Shown here piece after piece: positions 11,001 to 21,579 of a stretch of DNA of 64,000 nt; position 1 is the stretch's first letter, and the number at the start of each line of letters is the position of its first letter. The stretch is taken from NCBI GenBank assembly GCA_951799405.1, contig OX637338.1, positions 8,866,001 to 8,930,000 of the forward strand. The letters are read 5' to 3'. The translations under genes were made by a program, and so were the position numbers. The notes below the pieces were generated by a model. It searched no databases, had not been told where the DNA came from, and saw only the letters and a program-made list of their open reading frames with translations. Source of the DNA: Agapetus fuscipes (Eukaryota; Arthropoda; Insecta; Trichoptera; Glossosomatidae).

Positions 11001-11109
11001 AAGGCTTGAATTGGGCTCAAATCCTCCTCATACCCGTCCTGTATAGAATACTTGTCAGAAGGACTGTAGCGTCATTAAAGAAGAGGAAAAAGTACTAGGG
11101 CACTTGAGA

Positions 11110-12130
11110 TAATTTATAACACCGATCTGTAGCACCAGCCCTGTTGGTTCCGCACTCGCTTGTCCGTTTAGTTCCCGATGTGCGATACGCGGGGCACGAA
11201 TCCTTTCTTGCCTACCTCCTTCCCCCAGCCAGCCCCCCCCCCACACCCAGAGACGCGTATCTTTCGCGGAACCCCCGTGGCATCACCGTGTTGCTAAGAC
11301 ACAAACACGGACTAATTTTTGCAAATTTTCCTCGCAGAGCCATTAGCCACATGCATTACTTATGTACCCAAACATAATGTACTGCAAATTTTTGTATTGT
11401 TACAAATGAAGACTACAAGGGAAGAACAAGGGATATCAGTTGACCAACTCTTGACTTACTTGTAGGTTGATAATTAGGCTGTCCACTTCACTGGTTCAAC
11501 TTTTTCCAACTTCACCTCTGTTGCAAGAAAAGTCAGCAAGAGTATGTTGATTTAGAAGAAAATGGCATTTTTGGGAAAGCAAAATATTGTACCAAAAAAT
11601 AAATAAATTGAGTATTAAATGATGACATTTTACATAATCAATCGTAAAGTAAGGTTATAATTTTATCTTTTTAATACATGTATTCACATAGATAGATACA
11701 GGTTTGAGTCCTTCTTTATTTTATACCATGTTTTACATGAATCCATGAGGTTTTATTATTTTCTTGTATTTAAACTGTTAAAGCCTACAAGAAAACGTCA
11801 TGAGGATTGTTGATAGGTTGTAAATTATACAAAATATTATCTCACCAAGTTGTAAAAAAAATAGATCGTTAAACAAGGAAACATAAAAATTGTCCCACAC
11901 AAAGCACGATAATATAATAGATTTTTTTGATACTGCATTATCTTAGTAATATAAATGAAGTATGAACCTAAACGAGTAAAGATTATTTATGTGTGCATCT
12001 AAATTGACACATTTCAAAGTAAATACTTGTATCTTGTCTATTTTATTCTTTGGCGTCTATTTTTGCTTTCGAGTAAAACTGCATTCTTCTATCGAGTGGA
12101 TATAATTATGTTTACCTGAATATTCAAGTT
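11110..12130. other. no gene recognised
   Basis: It begins with a moderately GC-rich patch (11120-11345) containing C runs, then becomes AT-rich. No shared repeat seen. Confidence 0.4.
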
Positions 12131-12136
12131 GACAGC

Positions 12137-12330
12137 TCCTTGACTGATTGGTTGGTATAAGGCTGACCCCCGTGCTGTAAGAATCGGTTCACTTTTGCTA
12201 ATGTCCCCCCCGGTTTCAGGGAAGGGTGGCAGGAGTTGCTAGGTTTATGTGCATGTCAGGTTATGCTTATTTGTATGCACACATGCAGAATGTGTTGGCG
12301 CAAACCTACATGTGCCTTTCCATGAGGATG
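12137..12330 (+). mobile_element. repeat family C, tail missing
   Basis: The head CTCCTTGACTGATTGG is followed by GGTATAAGGCTGACCCCC, then GGTTCACTTTTGC and GGTTTCAGGGAAGG. The TTAGA tail is absent. Confidence 0.65.
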
Positions 12331-13725
12331 AAATGAAAAATTCTTACTTATTTCAATGACTAATTTTGAACTTCCATTCGAGCATCCAGGAAGCAAAGAT
12401 TTGTTTGAAATTGTGTAGGAAACATATTTTGGTATTTGGTACAAATTTATGGGCATTTCATAGGTCATTTTTTCAAAATCTGATAATTTAATTTAATAAT
12501 TTCAATAGAATTAATATCGCTGTAATTGATTGCACACAATAAATTTCCATAACCTACTCCGGACACATAAAAAAATATTATTAAGTAGCTTTGTATTTAT
12601 TTTGAAATTTTGATTTATAAGCAATTAGCCGGGGAATTAAAAAAAACTTGCCTAATTTATAAAGTTTTGAAATATGACATTAATATTTATGATAGTTAAA
12701 CAAATCGTGTAAGTACCTACCTATTTGTAGTATTTATGATTTTTTATTCGGGTGATCTAATGTTTTGGTTTTATTTTAGATTATGACAGTCATCGTAGAA
12801 GGAATGTAAGAGAGGACATTAATTCGTATAACGGAATGCATATATGAGTACTTGAAAACAAGTTACGACACTCTGCTGATAAAATCTAGAAAATTAACGT
12901 ATACTATCTGAATACACTAATTAATAGATAGTAGAAAATAAATTTTGAGAACAAGCAAACAGCGCATCAAGATATTAATGCTTCTTTTCTTTCAAACTGG
13001 AAATAATTTAATCTAAGTATTATAATATTATGTCATGTACAAACATTTTTGTCTTTATGTTTTTGTCTCTTTTGAATGCTACTTTTGATCACATTTTGAT
13101 CGGTTCAATTTATGTTAGTTTGTCGGTGTTATGGCCGAAGCGGCCAAGTGGGCTGATAATTCTAGCGTATTTGGAATAGAATAACGTTGGTTCATGATAT
13201 ATTATTGGTTGATTGATGATATTAATACCTGTTTCTGGCCAGGCAGAATAGGTCGGTGAATTTTATTTCTCTTCACAAATCTATTTATTAAAAAAAAGGA
13301 GGTAAAATTAAAGCAGGCTTTCAAGTAACGTGTTAAACGTGGATGCAGCACTTAAAATTGATCTCATCCTGAAATTTTGCATTCATCTATTTAAAGTAAG
13401 ACTTACCTAACGGTTAATTTATATTTTTTTGGTTTCCGCCGTGGGCATGGGGCTCCCGTTTTCGATGGATCGTTCTAGAATGACTATCGAAGTGAAGCAT
13501 GTTTTTTACGCAACGTGGTAGCTGCTTTGACAATAAACAACCACAAGATACAAATGGCCTAATCTATCGCACGCTACTCAATCCATTAGTATTTATAATT
13601 TAAACAAAATACACCTCCTCAAACTTTTAAAATGTGCTACGCGATTTTTTTTTGATCGAAGTATAATTTATTGTATGTATGAAATCGAAATATAAGTTAT
13701 TGTACTATAAATATATAATATAAAT
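12331..13725. other. no gene recognised
   Basis: AT-rich with many short poly-A and poly-T runs. No shared element or coding frame was identified. Confidence 0.4.
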
Positions 13726-13975
13726 ATAAATCTAAGCTGCAAAGATATGTATCATTTGAGATTCATATTAAATGCATTCCCACAAGCAGACACACGTAAT
13801 TTCGCGCTCACACATGCTGCATGTGGACCTATAGTATAAAAAACCCAATCTCAAATGAACATAAGCCCTGCAACTCTTGCCGACCTTCCCTGAAACAGGG
13901 GTGACATTGGCAAAGTGAACTATTTTTTACAGTATGGGTGGTCAGCTTCATACCAACCTATAAGTCAAGGAATAA
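13726..13975 (-). mobile_element. repeat family C copy
   Basis: A well-preserved copy, from the AATCTAAGCTGCAAAGATAT tail side at left to CCAACCTATAAGTCAAGGAA at right. It is very close to the copies at 21111 and 51338. Confidence 0.8.
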
Positions 13976-14719
13976 GTCAAGGTACTCAGTTGAAGAAACA
14001 AGCATCTGATGCACTTATTTATGTATGTACTTAGTATTGTTGCATCAAATACGAAAATAATAAATTTAAATATTTTAAAGTATTGAGACCTACAGGTATC
14101 CATTGAAACTAAGACACTACCCACATACATCTTGCTAGTTTAGTATAATTGTTTTTTTTTTTTTATATTTGTGCCGTATGGAAATCAAAAGCAGCAATCT
14201 AGGATTTTTTTGTAAATGAGATGAATGTATGGAAACACAGGGATTAATTTTCTCATCTTTTCTTATCTATTAAAAAAAAATGTAGATTGCTGTCTTTGAT
14301 TCTACACAGCTAGTATTTAATTCTATGTTTCAGGAATTTAACTATATGTATGATTTTTTCTCCTTCTATAGTAAGTTCGTAAGTTCCATTTTTTCGTAGG
14401 AATGTTTTCCTTGACGCACTAATTGGTTTTATCTGACCTTAATATTTAAAATCAACATAATATTTACCACAACATGCTTCACTTATGTATGTACAAAACT
14501 AAAAAAATGAACAATTGGAAGATCACTGCTTAAAACCATTAATATTTTCACTATTTATTTATTTTAAAAATAAATTAGAATTTTTTCACATTTCCGTTAG
14601 GCAAACCAACAAACAGACGGACCGAGCATAAGTAGGCCCACAAAAAACGTCACAGTCAGGCACAGTCACACCGGCGAAACGATCGGGAAGTCCATTGACT
14701 GGTTATCCACACCTAGGCC
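13976..14719. other. no gene recognised
   Basis: AT-rich up to about 14640, then a more balanced patch that runs into the tRNA-like piece at 14720. Nothing codes recognisably. Confidence 0.35.
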
Positions 14720-14762
14720 GACTTATCCGCAGGGTACCGGGTTCGATCCCGGTATCTGTCGA
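14720..14762 (+). other. tRNA-like T-arm relic
   Basis: ACCGGGTTCGATCCCGGT forms a perfect T-arm with a consensus B box. No matching acceptor or anticodon arm lies at tRNA spacing, so it is a tRNA or SINE-head fragment rather than a gene. Confidence 0.4.
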
Positions 14763-15127
14763 TGCGTATTTGTTCTGGTTCTTTCAGGGGAACAGCGGGA
14801 TCTTAGCTTTGTTGTGCCATCATAATATGGGGCTGTGGGGTTGATCGCGAGTCCAATAAAATATCCAATTATTGGATTCGATTAGGAGGGGCTGGATTGG
14901 GGATGAGCTCAGAGAACACTTTTTTGAAACAGTTCAAAAAACAACAAGACCAGTATTACACCTTGAAAGAAAAACTCCAAAAATGGACTTAGTTATGATA
15001 TTTAAAGAATATTTTTCAAATGAGTCATATGTCATACTCAACTCCCCCCCCCCCATTCATGCCTTTCCCACATGAAGGTGTCAGAAGGAATCGTAGCACG
15101 TAATAGTTCATGCAAATCTTTATTTTC
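14763..15127. other. no feature recognised
   Basis: Mixed composition with a C run near 15044. No shared repeat. Confidence 0.35.
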
Positions 15128-15362
15128 TATAATCTATAATCTAAGCTGCAAAGATATGTTAACATTCAAGGCTCATATTAAATGCATGCCCACAAACAGT
15201 CACATGTAGGTTCACGCCTACACATTCTGCATGTGTGCATACAAATAAATAAAAAACCTCGCATGAACATAAACCTTGCAACTCCTGCCGCCTTTCCCTG
15301 AAACCGGGGTGGCATTGGCAAAAGTGAAAAAATATTTACAGCACGGGGGGTCAGCCTCATAC
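15128..15362 (-). mobile_element. repeat family C copy
   Basis: Tail ATAATCTATAATCTAAGC at left. The conserved CCTGAAACCGGGGTGGCATT and GGGGTCAGCCTCATAC segments follow at right. Confidence 0.75.
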
Positions 15363-16050
15363 GTAGTTATATAAATTATTTATTTTAAGTTTAAAGCACA
15401 ACATTGCTATGAAAATGGGATAGAATTATAAAAGAGATATTATTTATTAATTTTGAAAACTTTCCAAAAAAAAATATTGATCTTTATTCGGTATTCGGGT
15501 ATTTATTTCAAGTATTCGGATGCTACTTTTCACAAAACAAGATAACATTAAGCTTCGAAATCTATTTTTGGGGGAAGTATTTTTTTTTAATGGATTGTCA
15601 GTAATACGGATTCGGCTCTGTATTGTGACTTGTGAGAAGACTCCGCCACTGGTTTGTCAGCTGCGATGACATTCAAATTTCATTGAATTCCAACAAATTG
15701 ACAAATGGAGAAAATAAATTAAAATCAAATTGATGATTTGTATTTTTCAAATGGATTTTCATTCACTTGAATTTTTCATCGTTTCCAATAAACTCGCATT
15801 TGATGAAATGAAATATCGATTTGTAACAATACGGTGGCGATTTTTTTACAACCCTCATAATAATATTACGAAATCCAATTAAAATTATAATATGTAGAGA
15901 TCGCATTTATTTTCAGAATCTAATCAAATTAACAAAAGAAAATATTTCCACATTTTTGGACATGAAATTGCACTCTTGTATACTCGTACCTAATATGGTT
16001 TATGTTTGATTAAAATCGTGGTACATAATTGGTCACTTCACTATTTTGGT
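15363..16050. other. no feature recognised
   Basis: AT-rich. A motif related to GTATTCGG recurs near 15490-15530. No coding signal. Confidence 0.35.
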
Positions 16051-16054
16051 GTGA

Positions 16055-16395
16055 AGACGCAAAAAAACGCAACTAAGCTACACATATGTGAAACTTCTTG
16101 CCGCGTTCTCCCTGAAAGATTTGCATGTGGCGACTTAACCTTTTTATATTATACAGGTCAGGGGTCTGGCCTTACACCGACGACTTCAGTTGATGTGGGG
16201 GTTTCCCAGCTTCCGAAGGGGCTGGTACCCAATATTGTGACGGCTGAGTAAGCCTTGCCGGTATTTTATTTTGGGTTGAAATAATGCCGAATCGGGAAAT
16301 ATTTTTTGACACCTTCTTTGGGATTCAAACCCGAGCTCTCGGCATGGAATGCAAGCACTCTACCAGCGGAGATATCGACCGGACCATACGACGCG
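16055..16395 (-). mobile_element. SINE family B, near full length
   Basis: On the minus strand a tRNA-like head (about 16320-16390) carries GATATCTCCGCTGGTAGAG as A-box region and GGGTTTGAATCCC as B box. A roughly 260-bp body follows, including TTTCCCGA, GGCAAGGCTTACTCAGCC and GCTGGGAAACCCC, and it ends near GTAGCTTAGTTGCG. The copy at 29632-29975 matches along its whole length. The plus-strand 81-codon frame inside is a shadow of the repeat. Confidence 0.75.
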
Positions 16396-17940
16396 ACGTA
16401 CAAAATACGTTCAGGAAGAGATGACAAAAAATAGCCCCAGATAGGATAGATAGGTTAAAGAAACATGGCGGATTTGCAGAAGAAAAAGAAACAGTCTCTG
16501 TAAGTTCTCAGAAAGTATAAGTAACGCTTTTTTAGTGATAATAAAAATACCTCCTGAAGACGTTGGTTGTGTATCAAGTGAATAGTGTAGAGAAAATTAT
16601 TTTCAACAAATACTGTTTTTTTAACCGTGTACCAAAAGACATCCGTGTCTTTTACAATTCATAATCAATCTCATACACCTCTCATAATATTTATCGACAA
16701 TGTAAATATAGAATGTTTTTTATGAAAAATGTTCAGTATCTACGTACTTTGTTTTTATCGCTTTGTTTATTTAGGTATTCTGTTCAAACGCCGTGGGTTG
16801 TCGAACGATTTTTGTCATTATTTCTTGTATGAAAATTTATCGTGAGAAAATAGTCGATACCATTTCAATTTTTTCGCATCAAACACAAATAAAAGCCGAG
16901 GAAAAAAGTGAGTAAATACCCAACAATGGCGGATTACACTTTTTACATTTCATTTCCAAAGTAAACGATTAAATTTACATTTTACAGAAAAAGTTTTACG
17001 TAGCCATAGTAAAAACAATCATAGATAGGTAGGTACCTATTTATTTATACAGGCTGATTTGCAAATCGAGTAGGGAGTGTTTGAGTGGGTTTTATTTGAA
17101 TATTAATCATAGAAATTTTAATTTTATTTTGCAATATTTTGCTGGTTCGAGTAGAGCAGCTATAATTTTTTTTTTGCTTAAATACCTTGATTAAGAATCA
17201 TGTCAAGATCAATTAATCAGACGATCTTTAAAAAAACTATAAAAATATCTAACTTCCATAAGCAGTAGATATTGTTTACCAGTAACCTTGGTACGTCAAT
17301 TAATAAAATTAAAATGAAGTAATTGTTACTGTTGATCACGTATTTTATCAATGAAAGAAGAATTAATTTCGTCGTGGTTGTGAAAATAGTTTTCCACGTA
17401 AGCATTGGGAAACAAAATTCAGAAATTAATATTTTGTCAAAAAAATTATATTTTTTAAATTGCATAGGAAATGATGTATTGTAGGTTCGTTTGTTGAATA
17501 AAATGTTAAAGTTCCGATCTCTGTCCAAATACGAGTCTTATAGAATCAAATGCAGCAATCTAGAAGGTGTTTTGAAAATGTGATAAATGTATGGAGAGAG
17601 TATTTTGCCTATGGAAAAAATAAATGTATATACGTTAAGTAAGAAAACGTAAATCAATTCGGGATACCTAGTTCCTATCTGCTTGGGAATCTACCGAATT
17701 CGTAATGAGAATGCATACAAGTAATGGGCTCGGCACATTTTAAATATCCCTCGGTTATGTGACGTCACCCGTAAATAAAAGTTAGATTCACGATAATCAG
17801 GGGTTTTATTTTATTCTCCAACATTGTGGCAGTGGTTCAAAATGCAATTACCTGCGTAACGCTTTATTTCCGGTATTTTCAACGTTAGCATAGCGACCTT
17901 ATACTGAATGAAAAGGACGCACTTATAGCAATACTGTAAA
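16396..17940. other. no gene recognised
   Basis: AT-rich. The minus-strand 103-codon frame at 17217-17528 is rich in Ile, Phe and Asn, as expected by chance. A TAGGTAGGTACCTA motif is near 17028. Confidence 0.4.
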
Positions 17941-17967
17941 TGTAACTGTAACTCTGTCACCATTCCG

Positions 17968-18363
17968 CTAGGGGTGGCCAGAGCCTCTACAGAGTTGCCT
18001 CCATTTTTTCCTAACCTGACATACCTCTTTCAATTCCTTCATATCCATCACCTTTTTCATGCATTTTCTTCTTTTACGCTCACTTTGTATATCCCATTCT
18101 TTCACAATCTCCTCAATCTGATTACTCCATACTTTTCTCGGTCGTCCCTTCCCTCTTTTTCCTTTCACACTTTCTTTGTATACATACTTTGTCAGTCTAT
18201 CATCATTCATTCTTTCCACATGCCCAAACCATCTCATCACATTCTTTTGTACTTTAACTTTCATATCCTCTTTCAAATTACCTACATTCTTTTTTACCCA
18301 TTCATTTCTAACTCTATCCCTCAAAGTTTTTCCTGTCATACTTCTCAAATGCTTCATTTCCAC
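17968..18363 (-). pseudogene. LINE-1w C-terminal ORF fragment
   Basis: This is the C-terminal part of the reverse transcriptase family represented at 60627-62218. Shared features in order are HLRSMTGKTLRDRVRNEW, MRWFGHVERMNDDRLTK, a basic KGRPRKVW segment, and KKWRQLCRGSGHP before the stop. It covers about 130 residues without an internal stop, but the polymerase core is missing. Further relics of the same frame extend to about 18430. The element's 3' end is at left, with a repetitive GTTACAGTTACA-type tail at 17938-17958 on the minus strand. The copy is 5'-truncated and not autonomous. Confidence 0.85.
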
Positions 18364-18547
18364 CGTAGGTACATACTTTACTCATTTCGCTATCATTCAC
18401 TGTCCATGCTTCACTTCCATACATCAAAGTTATTTTATATTATTGCCTACCTATTAGGTGCATGTGCTTGTATGGGATTCACACCCCTGGTAACAATGGA
18501 CCTAAAATGATGAAGAATACTTGTGTACTTCAAACTTCATAAATGCT

Positions 18548-18615
18548 GTCTATACTTCTGTCATACTTGTCAAATGCTTCATTTCCACCGTACATACTTC
18601 ACTCATTTCGCTATC
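18548..18615 (-). repeat. duplicate of a LINE-1w segment
   Basis: About 65 bases repeat the segment at 18330-18405 (shared CAAATGCTTCATTTCCACCG and ACTCATTTCGCTATCA). The copy has GTACATAC where the first has GTAGGTACATAC, a clean 4-bp difference. Confidence 0.75.
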
Positions 18616-18619
18616 ACAA

Positions 18620-19375
18620 TCTTGTGGGTAATTTTTGTTATCGGCTTAAAAGTCACATAAGTTAACGTTGAAAATACCGAGCTTTAGTGTGTTTTAATCT
18701 ACTTACATAAATAATATCGTATCGAAGTTATGACTAACTGTTCTGTCTTCAACTCGGTCAATGACGTCCCATTTCCCCCACTATTTTAAATGTGATGGGT
18801 CCATTGACAAACAAAACCATATCCAATGTAGAATAGTTATCTAATACCCATATGTTGATTACTTTTTTTATTGCTTAATGGCTGAAATAAACAATGCAAC
18901 GAATATTCGTCCCACGATCGAGCCACCAACCTTTGTGGCGCACGTGCAATATGGAGATACAAGTTCATAATTAGAGCGACTTAAGACTGTGGGACAAAAA
19001 CACAACGCAGGAGAGGCTGGGAATACCTGGAGCTCAGGCTGCACCGCGAGATTAATGAGGGTGCTTAATTGATAATGAAACTGAGTAATTAAACAGGAAT
19101 TCGCTGGACAATTTAATATGGTCGCTAGCAGCTATATGGAGAGAGCTGGTGGAGGCCTGCATCCAGAAGTGGATAGGGATAGAAAGAAGACGAAGAAAAT
19201 GATTAGAAGTGCATTTAATAACTATGAGTTGGTATTATGGACAGGTCTTAGCGAAATGACGACGCTAACATTGGGAAATAAAATGTTTCAGTGTATCAAT
19301 TTATTCTATGTGAAATTGCAATAAACTGTGTTTGGCTTTTACATATCTAAACATGTTCTAACACACTCTTTCCAT
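18620..19375. other. no gene recognised
   Basis: Includes a more balanced-composition patch at 18890-19140. The short frame at 19118-19324 has no recognisable similarity. Confidence 0.35.
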
Positions 19376-19377
19376 TT

Positions 19378-19565
19378 TCATCGAACTAATTTTATTCTTA
19401 CTTGACTTACTGCATCTTTAAATGTTTCTACAGTCCTCAGATCATGCGACAAAACATTCCATCGTAAAACACCAGGTGCATTAAAGGCACGATATGTTTT
19501 TTTCTGTGTAAAAGCAGCAAATCATTTTGGAGACCATGCGTTTTCAATAAGTGCTCTTCTGGTGT
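19378..19565 (-). pseudogene. decayed LINE C-terminal coding fragment
   Basis: The minus-strand translation contains a stretch ending FNAPGVLRWNVLSHDLRTVE followed by a TFKDAV helix. It parallels the FGDRSF...WNxLP...FKxxLK end of many LINE polymerases. Stops and frame breaks surround it, and homology may continue upstream to about 19800. The family within non-LTR elements cannot be told. Confidence 0.45.
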
Positions 19566-20381
19566 GAAATCGTTTAATTTAAAATAATTGGACAACATTA
19601 GGTATCACACATCGTTTACAAAGGCATTAGAAATTAATACATCTTTACTCAACATTAAACACCAAACTTTGTTGCAAAAGATATGGCCATCTTTATCAAA
19701 CGTTTTGTTTTTTAACCTTTATAACTCTATGTTTTTAACGGATCCAAAGCGATAGTAAGCTAACTTGGCTAGAGTTTTTCTTTAAATTAAACAGACATTT
19801 TTAAAGATTATTTTGTTAAAGTAATAGGTAAAATTTTAAATTAATTTTGGAACGGAACGAAGGTTAAGTCAACTTATTGTGAAATTATGTATACAAAAAG
19901 TTGCTTTGTCATTCAAATTTAGAGCATTTCACAAGAACACAGACTTCATGCTCTATCGAATATGAAGGAAGTCACTTTTGTAAAATTTGAATATAAAATA
20001 TCGATAAATAAGCGGAAGTGTGTTTTCAAAACACTCGTTTGAAACAATTAAAGTTATCTTTGTCATACAAAAAAAAAACACAAAAGTATTCATGAGTTTT
20101 GACATATTGGTAATTTATATGTTTTTTCTATTTGTTCCTTTTTATCTATAATTAAATTATGTTTAAGAATATGACGTAAATAAAAATGGCATTGTTAAAA
20201 CAACAAAATAAACCATCGAATTTAGTAATAAGTTCTTGTCATAATATTATACATAAGTTTAAAAAATGTATTTCTTTAATATTTTTTAGGGTGGATTTAT
20301 TAACATAGTGAAAGTCCATTTTTAATTATTTAAAAAATTCAAATGGAAACAAAGTTTTAATTCACTTATTTATTTCTTTTT

Positions 20382-20421
20382 TGCTCGAATATTTTCGCCT
20401 AATGAGGCATCTTCGGGAGCA
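20382..20421 (-). ncRNA. hammerhead-ribozyme-like motif
   Basis: On the minus strand, five-base stem I (TGCTC with GAGCA) encloses the core CCGAAGA (consensus CUGANGA with one change), one extra T, stem II (GCCT, loop CATT, AGGC) and GAAA. A two-base-pair stem III (AA, TA loop, TT) and C at the cleavage position come just before GAGCA. Very short stem III is known in Penelope-like hammerheads, which may act as dimers. The extra base after the core is a departure from the standard form. Confidence 0.5.
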
Positions 20422-20564
20422 GAATAGTTACAAATATATTTTTGTAAATTAATTTTCAAAACAATTTTTTTTTTCCAAAACAAAAACAAAATTCATAGAT
20501 AATTATTTTTTTTAAACACAAATGTAAGATTCAAAAATGCATTATTGTTAGGTATAATGAAATA

Positions 20565-20710
20565 AATTTTTTTAATACAATAAAAATAAAATGTGTTAGT
20601 TAAATAAAAAGAATAATAATAACAAAATAAAAAACAAAATAATTTTTTTTAATACAATAAAAATAAAATGTGTTAATTAAATAAAAAGAATAATAATAAC
20701 AAAATAACAA
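20565..20710. repeat. ~74-bp direct duplication inside the left arm
   Basis: A segment containing TACAATAAAAATAAAATGTG and AGAATAATAATAACAAAATA occurs twice in tandem. The right arm (about 20970-21045) has it once, so the duplication arose after the arms separated. Confidence 0.75.
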
Positions 20711-20715
20711 ACAAG

Positions 20716-20886
20716 TTATTGCAATATTGGTGAAACATAGGGAATCTGCACATTCACTAAGTCTTTATTTTTATTTTTGTAGATTTCCAACGCTTCCAGA
20801 GCCATCAGTCTCCTCACCTCACACTCAGAGTGCATTACCTCTCTAATAGTCTGAGATGACAGACCATTGCATTGATAAAGACCATA
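20716..20886 (-). pseudogene. 3' end of a retroelement ORF
   Basis: An open minus-strand frame of about 56 residues ends at a TAA (20716-20718). It contains GLYQCNGLSSQTIREVMHSE, then EVRRLMALEALEIYKNKNKD and VQIPYVSPILQ before the stop. A related VNIQIPLASPLL stretch precedes the homologous repeat at 44.3 kb, and the right arm here starts with the same SPILQ-stop. That recurrence supports a real coding end. Position upstream of the hammerhead-like fold suggests the C-terminus of a Penelope-like protein. The family is not proven from these residues alone. Confidence 0.5.
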
Positions 20887-20888
20887 CT

Positions 20889-20945
20889 TTCGATATTACC
20901 ACAGATCACTGAATATAAGATATTACCACAGATCACTGAATATAA
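20889..20945. repeat. 27-bp tandem duplication at the junction
   Basis: The unit GATATTACCACAGATCACTG plus a short A/T end occurs twice back to back, exactly where the minus-strand frame meets the right arm. It probably marks the join between the two inverted copies. Confidence 0.75.
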
Positions 20946-21110
20946 AGTTTCACCAATATTGCAATAATTTTTTTGTTATTTTGTTATTATTATTCTTTTT
21001 ATTTAATTAACACATTTTATTTTTATTGTATTAAATTTTTTTATTTCATTATACCTAACAATAATGCATTTTTGAATCTTACATTTGTGTTTAAAATTTT
21101 TTTTTATCTA

Positions 21111-21400
21111 TCTTTTAAAAAAATGTAATTTGTCATGTATGTTCCTTGACTTATAGGTTGTTATGCGGCTGACCACCCATAATATAAAAATTGGTTCACT
21201 TTGCCAATGTCACCCCTGTTTCAGGGAAGGACGGCAAGAGTTGCAAGGCTTATGTTCATTTGAGATTGGGTTTTTATATTGTAGGTCCACATGCGGCATG
21301 TGTTAGCGCGAAATTATACATATCTGCTTGTGGGAATGCATTTAGTATAAATCTTAAATGATATATATCTTTGCAGCTTAGATTAGATTAGATTAGATTA
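21111..21400 (+). mobile_element. family C copy inserted in the right arm
   Basis: Comparing the two arms shows exactly what was added, from about 21111 to 21400. The insert runs from a short upstream AAATGTAATTTGTCATG piece through the whole family C sequence to a (GATTA)n tail. This fixes both ends of a full-length family C unit at about 290 bp. The duplicated target is at most a few bases. Confidence 0.8.
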
Positions 21401-21473
21401 TGAATTTTGTTTTTGTTTTGGAAAAAAAAATTGTTTTGAAAATTAATTTATAAAAATATATTTGTAACTATTC

Positions 21474-21513
21474 TGCTCCCGAAGATGCCTCATTAGGCGA
21501 AAATATTCGAGCA
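21474..21513 (+). ncRNA. hammerhead-ribozyme-like motif, right arm
   Basis: Identical over its 40 bases to the reverse complement of 20382-20421: stem I TGCTC/GAGCA, core CCGAAGA, stem II GCCT/AGGC, GAAA, minimal stem III, C before the cleavage point. The identity across two arms in AT-rich decay is notable. Confidence 0.5.
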
Positions 21514-21579
21514 AAAAAGAAATAAATAAGTGAATTAAAACTTTGTTTCCATTTAAATTTTTTAAATAATTTTGTATTT

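Larger units (their letters stand above)
20298..21577. mobile_element. inverted pair of Penelope-like 3' ends (foldback)
   Basis: Two long arms, 20298-20715 and 20947-21577, are inverted copies of one sequence. Each carries a hammerhead-like fold (20382-20421 minus, 21474-21513 plus), and each begins at the inner side with the same coding end (SPILQ then stop). The middle 20716-20886 holds a longer piece of that reading frame on the minus strand. The right arm is split by a family C insertion (21111-21400). This fits two 5'-truncated copies joined with opposite orientation, an arrangement known for Penelope-like elements. That class is inferred from the fold and layout, since no reverse transcriptase or GIY-YIG core is present. 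Confidence 0.6.

Noticed and set aside
17974..18510. 178-codon plus-strand frame
   Set aside because: Antisense shadow of the LINE-1w fragment; its Phe, His and Ser richness reflects the Lys/Glu-rich opposite strand.
21378..21400. Telomere-like repeat
   Set aside because: The unit is GATTA/TTAGA and only four copies long, at the 3' tail of family C. The arthropod telomere unit is TTAGG.
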